64,000 bases of DNA from Lentisphaerae bacterium GWF2_49_21 (GTDB taxonomy: Bacteria; Verrucomicrobiota; Lentisphaeria; Victivallales; GWF2-50-93): positions 44,603-108,602 of the forward strand of contig MHBH01000046.1 in assembly GCA_001804805.1 (NCBI GenBank), written 5' to 3'. Below are positions 59,997 to 64,000 of this stretch, one piece after another. A model generated the notes under the pieces. It was not told where the DNA came from and searched no databases. It saw only the letters and a program-made list of their open reading frames with translations. A program made the position numbers and the translations under genes. Each line of letters begins with the position of its first letter. The first letter of the stretch is position 1.

Positions 59997-61154
59997 ATGG
60001 GTAAAATAAAAATATTGCTTGTCCTGGAAGCTACCGCCGGGGGGACGCGCCGCTACATCACCCAAGTCCTCTCGCATCTGGATCTAAATAGATTTGAACC
60101 TGTATTATTCTGCGCGACAAACCGCGACCCAGCTTTCCTTCAAGACATTGAACTTATCAGAAAACGAGGGATAAAAGTTCTGGTCTTTCCCATGGAAAGG
60201 GAGATTTCTCCGATTTCGGATCTGCTGCTGATCTTGAAAATGACAACTGCGATAAAACGTGAAAAGCCTGATATCGTCCATACCCACAGCAGCAAGGCCG
60301 GAATCATCGGACGGACGGCGGCAAGGCTGGCGGGACTTGCGAAGATCGCACATACGCCCCATGTCTTTCCTTTCGAGATGGCCGTAGGAGGATTCAAAAG
60401 GAAGTTTTATCTTTTTCTGGAAAGGATTGCGGCAAAATGGACTACATTGTTGATCGCGGTGAGTGAAGCGGAAAAGGCAGTTGCGTTGGAATATGGACTT
60501 TTCAATGATAAAAACACCCTAGTAAATACCAATGGGATTGATCCCGGGCTGTGGCCGATGGCGGATGCAGGCGAACGTGGAAAACTGAGGGAGCAGTTCG
60601 GAATTCCCAAAGATGTGTTCGTAGTGGGAATGGTCGGACGCTTCATGCCCCAGAAAGGGCATCGCATATTGATAGAAGCCTCTGAAATCCTGCTGAAAAA
60701 GAATAATAACATCCATTTTGTCCTGGTCGGTGATGGAGAACTGAAAAATGAGATCCGGGATATGACGGTCTTGAACAAGACTGAAGAGAACTTTCATTTT
60801 TTCGAGCAGACGGACAAGATAGCTCCTTATTATGCAATGTTTGACTGCCTTGTCCTGCCGTCATTATGGGAAGGATGCCCATTCACTGTAATGGAAGCGA
60901 TGGCGATGCGGATTCCGGTCATTGCCAGTTCAGTTGGCGGGGTAAAGGAGATTGTTGAAGACAAAGTGTCCGGACTTCTGGTGCCGCCAGCCGATACCGG
61001 CTCGCTGGCTCGTGCCATCGAAAAATTGTGCGAAGATCGCAAATTATGCGAGAGACTGGGAGAGAAGGGGCACCAGCGGATTTTGGAGAAGTTCCAGCTG
61101 TCCGAAAGCATAAGAAGGCTGGAAGATATTTATCAGAAAATGATTAAATATTGA
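59997..61154 (+). CDS. GT4-family glycosyltransferase (third)
   Basis: A 385-residue GT-B enzyme: KILLVLEATAGGTRRYITQV at the N-terminus, DIVHTHSSKAGIIGRTAARL, then VGMVGRFMPQKGHRILIEAS and LPSLWEGCPFTVMEAMAMRI with the E-x7-E donor site and GGVKEIVED. ATG 59997 follows AGGAG by 5 bases; an earlier start would be inside the repeat tract. Like the other two it would extend the surface glycan repeat unit on the cytoplasmic face. Confidence 0.88.
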   Translation: MGKIKILLVLEATAGGTRRYITQVLSHLDLNRFEPVLFCATNRDPAFLQDIELIRKRGIKVLVFPMEREISPISDLLLILKMTTAIKREKPDIVHTHSSKAGIIGRTAARLAGLAKIAHTPHVFPFEMAVGGFKRKFYLFLERIAAKWTTLLIAVSEAEKAVALEYGLFNDKNTLVNTNGIDPGLWPMADAGERGKLREQFGIPKDVFVVGMVGRFMPQKGHRILIEASEILLKKNNNIHFVLVGDGELKNEIRDMTVLNKTEENFHFFEQTDKIAPYYAMFDCLVLPSLWEGCPFTVMEAMAMRIPVIASSVGGVKEIVEDKVSGLLVPPADTGSLARAIEKLCEDRKLCERLGEKGHQRILEKFQLSESIRRLEDIYQKMIKY

Positions 61155-61184
61155 ATGCGGGCTAGATAAAGGGGACAAACTAAA

Positions 61185-61249
61185 GTTTGAACTCCAAATT
61201 TTGGAGTCCATCCTTTCTGTGTCCTCCGTAGCTTCTTTGCGAAGGAGGA
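61185..61249. repeat. Two palindromes downstream of the third glycosyltransferase
   Basis: ACTCCAAATTTTGGAGT (61191-61207) is a perfect 8-base inverted repeat, and TCCTCC...GGAGGA (61222-61249) a second hairpin similar to one near 55722. Neither is followed by a T-run. The 179-base gap holds nothing else. Confidence 0.55.
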
Positions 61250-61333
61250 AGGCTGTCTTAAACTTAGCGCCACTCGCATCAAGCTTGCAGGAAGTCTGTT
61301 TCAGCAGTATATTTTTATAAGAAAGGTAGAAAC

Positions 61334-61879
61334 ATGGGTTTTACATCAAATCGTCTGATAATAACCGTGACAGCCGCATTTTTTCTGGTGGCAATCTACG
61401 TCATGGCTGAAACCACGGTCTGCTTTGAAGCGGAAGATGCAAAGGAACTGAAAGTCCCGGTAAAAGCAGTTGAAGTAAAGGACAAGGCTGAAACCGCCAA
61501 GACATCCGGCGATAAGATCATTGAAATCGAACAGGGTGCCGGAGAAGGATCGAAAGTCGGCGGAAGTGCAAAGTATAAGATCAACCTGAAAGAAGAAGGG
61601 ACTTATTATTTCTGGGCGCGCTGCTGGTGGATTGACAGCTGTGGCAATTCGTTCAGCTTGAAAATAGGGGACAAGCCTGAATTCATCATGGGAAACGACG
61701 GCACCTATAAGAGCTGGCACTGGATCAAGGCCAAAGTCAGCCTGAAGCTTGATAAAGGTTCCTATGATCTCGAGATCGGAAACCGTGAAGATGGAATAAA
61801 GATAGATCAGATACTTATAACCAGCGACCGCAAACTGGTCCCCGTCGAAATTGAAAAGAGCGAGAAACTGGCGGAATAA
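61334..61879 (+). CDS. Small secreted carbohydrate-binding-like protein
   Basis: A 181-residue exported protein: signal peptide (LIITVTAAFFLVAIYVMAET, cleavage near residue 25) then one beta-sandwich. VCFEAEDAKELKVPV, GTYYFWARCWWIDSCGNSFS and YDLEIGNREDGIKIDQILIT follow the CBM6/CBM35-like pattern (EAED at the first strand, WAR, and the final REDG-x-x-IDQ). It has no catalytic domain. In an exopolysaccharide cluster it could bind the product or cell-wall glycan. ATG follows AAGG. Confidence 0.7.
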   Translation: MGFTSNRLIITVTAAFFLVAIYVMAETTVCFEAEDAKELKVPVKAVEVKDKAETAKTSGDKIIEIEQGAGEGSKVGGSAKYKINLKEEGTYYFWARCWWIDSCGNSFSLKIGDKPEFIMGNDGTYKSWHWIKAKVSLKLDKGSYDLEIGNREDGIKIDQILITSDRKLVPVEIEKSEKLAE

Positions 61880-62046
61880 AAATGAAAACGAATGACAGCT
61901 CTTGCGAGCTTGACTACGAACGAATTCTCAATTGCATTTTATTTGTTTGTAGCATGTTGCGCCATAGCTTCCCAGCGACGTCGGATTAATGCCGCAAGGC
62001 ATGTTCTTGTTTGCATTATAAAGAGTTTCGGAAAATTGGAACTTCC

Positions 62047-63315
62047 ATGATTTCAAAATATCTTGATGCAGGGCTGACAGCAATATTAATCCTTATCCTG
62101 GCAAGCGCCCCCACCCAGTATTCGTTTGCAGTCGGCGGCGCCCATCTCAGCATTGCTGATCCTCTGATCTGGCTTGGTGGTTTCCTGTTCTGTATTTCAG
62201 CGGCTGTCCGCATTCTTTTTGCAAAAGATTCCGGAACCCCTTTCAAACGGATATTGGCGACACTGAAAGAAATCCTGCCTCTTCCTGAAAACATACTGTT
62301 CGTCGTGCTGATCTCACTCTCCTTCTTCAAGGCTGAAAGCAAATCCGATGCCGCAAAGGAACTTTTCCAGGTAGTTGAATATGTAATTGTCGCATTCGTA
62401 CTCTTCTCAAAGTTAAAATACGATGACAAAAAGATGGCCAAATTCACAGTTTTATTCCTAGCCCTTGTTTCTATCGTTGTCCTGACAGCTGTCTTACAAT
62501 ATTTCGACAGTTCTGCCGACATCATGGGCGTGAAAGGCACTTTCGGAAACCGCAATACCTACGGCGGTTTTCTGGCGGTGACTTTGCCAGTAATACTGTC
62601 AATAGTCCTGCTGATCGGAAAATGGCGGATCAAAATCTGGGGTTTGCTTATTCTTGCCACAGCCGGAATCACGGTTCTTTCTGGCGGAGCTGCCATCGGT
62701 TTGCTTTTTGCGTGCAGTCTTGTATGCGTCTTTGTCTCACGGCGCGCCTTCCTAATCTGGGCAACAATAATTGCTGTCTCTGCAGCTTTTGTTCTTCCCG
62801 TACTTCCGCGTCATAATATGGAAGTGCTCAAAAGTTCAGTCAGCATGTTTAATGATGAAGGACAGGTCGAACCGCGTTATATGGAATGGCAGGCGTCTGT
62901 GCAGATGTGGAGAGTTGAACCTCTGCTCGGTATCGGGCTAGGTAACTATCAGTCACAGATCGGAATGAACTACGGTGTCCTTAAAATCAAGGAAGGCCCC
63001 AAGGAACAGGACCATAACAATCTGTTCCTGGTATTTGCGTCAAGCACCGGACTTCTGGGCCTGATCGGGCTCCTGACGATGCTGATTTTCTGGTTCCAGA
63101 GGACGACGACGACTTTTTCCCCATATAGATCTGGAGTTGATTCTTCCCCTGCCAGCCATCAGCAGATTCTCGCCCTGGGCGCGATGGGGGCGCTAGCGGC
63201 ATTCTGCATAACTTCAATCTGGACAGCCCTGCTTGTTCGCGGCGTGTTCGTATTATTTGTGATTATTGTTGCCGCTGCTATTAGCTGCGGCAGGCAGAGT
63301 ATGGAATCCAAGTAA
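62047..63315 (+). CDS. O-antigen ligase/polymerase-like (Wzy_C family) membrane protein
   Basis: A 422-residue integral membrane protein with about 11 hydrophobic segments. The family's periplasmic loop is visible after residue 280: EPRYMEWQASVQMWRVEPLL, GIGLGNYQSQIG, and KEQDHNNLFLVFASSTGLLG, with the conserved Arg/Trp and His-Asn seen in WaaL and Wzy-type enzymes; earlier GTFGNRNTYGGFLAVTLP is also typical. It would join or polymerise lipid-linked oligosaccharides outside the membrane. ATG 62047 is preferred over a TTG at 62011. It follows 167 non-coding bases. Confidence 0.85.
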   Translation: MISKYLDAGLTAILILILASAPTQYSFAVGGAHLSIADPLIWLGGFLFCISAAVRILFAKDSGTPFKRILATLKEILPLPENILFVVLISLSFFKAESKSDAAKELFQVVEYVIVAFVLFSKLKYDDKKMAKFTVLFLALVSIVVLTAVLQYFDSSADIMGVKGTFGNRNTYGGFLAVTLPVILSIVLLIGKWRIKIWGLLILATAGITVLSGGAAIGLLFACSLVCVFVSRRAFLIWATIIAVSAAFVLPVLPRHNMEVLKSSVSMFNDEGQVEPRYMEWQASVQMWRVEPLLGIGLGNYQSQIGMNYGVLKIKEGPKEQDHNNLFLVFASSTGLLGLIGLLTMLIFWFQRTTTTFSPYRSGVDSSPASHQQILALGAMGALAAFCITSIWTALLVRGVFVLFVIIVAAAISCGRQSMESK

Positions 63316-63384
63316 TAAATTCAGCATTAATACGGCCGGAGATAAACCATCTGGGATTCTACCTGAAAACAGTTTGGAATATTA

Positions 63385-63753
63385 ATGACAAGAAAAACAA
63401 AAATCATAATTACAATTATTGCTCTTTCATATGTGGCAACATGGATTGGAGGATACTTATCACATATGGATGCACTAATAACGTTTGCAAATAAACAATA
63501 TTACGGGGTGGATGATTTTCATGAGCGCCTTGCCAAAGCTGCTCAAGTCAGCCCAGATGAAATCCACAAACCAGAACTTCTAAAAGAAGGACCTATTGTG
63601 AAAATCAACTGGTGCGTTCCCTTTCTACCATTTGTTCTAATAGCAGATTCGGAATATTGCATTGGTCCCCTCTGGGCTAGAGGAGGGACAAAGATAATTA
63701 TTTGGTATATATTGGGCTCCACAACAATATCATTATCAAATTGGGTTTCATAA
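63385..63753 (+). CDS. Small hypothetical membrane-anchored protein
   Basis: A 122-residue protein starting with one hydrophobic helix (IIITIIALSYVATWIGGYLS, residues about 8-27) and with a second hydrophobic stretch near 78-88 (CVPFLPFVLIAD) and a third near 100-112. I do not recognise it. It lies 69 bases after the ligase-like gene in the same direction and may be the last gene of the cluster. Confidence 0.45.
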   Translation: MTRKTKIIITIIALSYVATWIGGYLSHMDALITFANKQYYGVDDFHERLAKAAQVSPDEIHKPELLKEGPIVKINWCVPFLPFVLIADSEYCIGPLWARGGTKIIIWYILGSTTISLSNWVS

Positions 63754-63834
63754 TCTGAAATTCCATCTAGCCCCGCATCCGTGGAGGAGGATGGGTGAAC
63801 GTTAGGAATCAAAGAATTTATTGATGAGCAAAGC

Positions 63835-63874
63835 GAATCTTTGAAGTGCGGCACCCCTGTGCCGCCTTGGATTC
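63835..63874. repeat. Strong hairpin downstream of the exopolysaccharide cluster
   Basis: GCGGCAC-CCCT-GTGCCGC (63848-63865) is a perfect 7-base stem, extended by GAATC (63835-63839) and GATTC (63870-63874). No T-run follows, so it is not a typical intrinsic terminator. The last 250 bases of the window hold no convincing gene. Confidence 0.5.
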
Positions 63875-64000
63875 CGTTAGAGACGGAGAATGAAACAAAC
63901 AGCTTCGCTGTAAAAACAAAGCGGTACAGGGGTATCGCAGTCCAAAGTCACCCATTAAGGTTCCTGTCAAATCAAAAAAAGACCTATTTAAAAGAAATCT

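Overview
The window looks like chromosomal DNA of an AT-rich, polysaccharide-degrading Gram-negative bacterium. The mix of families suggests the PVC superphylum, most likely an uncultured Lentisphaerota: corrinoid-type (MttB) and URO-D-like methyltransferases beside GH2, GH36-like, GH106-like, GH43-like and MGH1-like glycosidases, a ceramidase-like protein, Gfo/Idh/MocA oxidoreductases and secreted beta-strand-repeat proteins. This assignment is recall of family mixes, not a computed placement.

Layout. (1) 1-1.2 kb: a decayed IS256-type transposase. (2) 1.3-35.7 kb: about 20 genes on the minus strand, mostly spaced by 0-60 bases or overlapping by 1-11 bases, read as one or a few long transcripts. 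They encode two secreted proteins, many glycosidases, mannose-6-phosphate isomerase, two class III aminotransferases, a DegT-type aminotransferase, methylmalonate-semialdehyde dehydrogenase, an MttB-type methyltransferase, URO-D-like proteins (one decayed), amidohydrolases and a creatininase-family protein. (3) 35.8-36.75 kb: a decayed IS5-type element sitting in a divergent promoter region. (4) 36.8-42.0 kb, plus strand: a sugar isomerase, an FGGY kinase, a double amidohydrolase and a DeoR-type regulator. (5) 42-44.75 kb, minus strand: a sulfatase and glutamate dehydrogenase. (6) 45-51.8 kb, plus strand: an unusual sugar ABC importer (binding protein fused to one permease, the other permease with a huge repeat-bearing insert) and two oxidoreductases, followed by a URO-D-like gene cut off at 52.7 kb. 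(7) 52.7-55.7 kb: a foreign cassette with TGTCACAC direct repeats, a possible replication initiator, three small minus-strand proteins, a divergent switch with near-consensus promoters, a tandem pair of HTH-type proteins and a 3' tRNA-Ser fragment. (8) 55.9-63.8 kb, plus strand: an exopolysaccharide cluster with three GT4 glycosyltransferases, a MurJ/MviN-type flippase, a CBM-like secreted protein and an O-antigen ligase-like protein.

How it fits together. Regions 2-6 look like one catabolic regulon: the importer brings in oligosaccharides, glycosidases release rhamnose- or fucose-like sugars, mannose and galactose, the isomerase/kinase pair and ManA feed glycolysis, and aminotransferases plus GDH handle amino groups. 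A recurring 19-base palindrome-like site (AATGAC-N7-GTCATT) occurs nine or ten times in five intergenic regions, often as pairs 31-32 bases apart. One copy covers the start point of the DeoR-type gene. I infer an undescribed operator of that regulator. The cassette at 52.7-55.7 kb is the other undescribed-looking unit.
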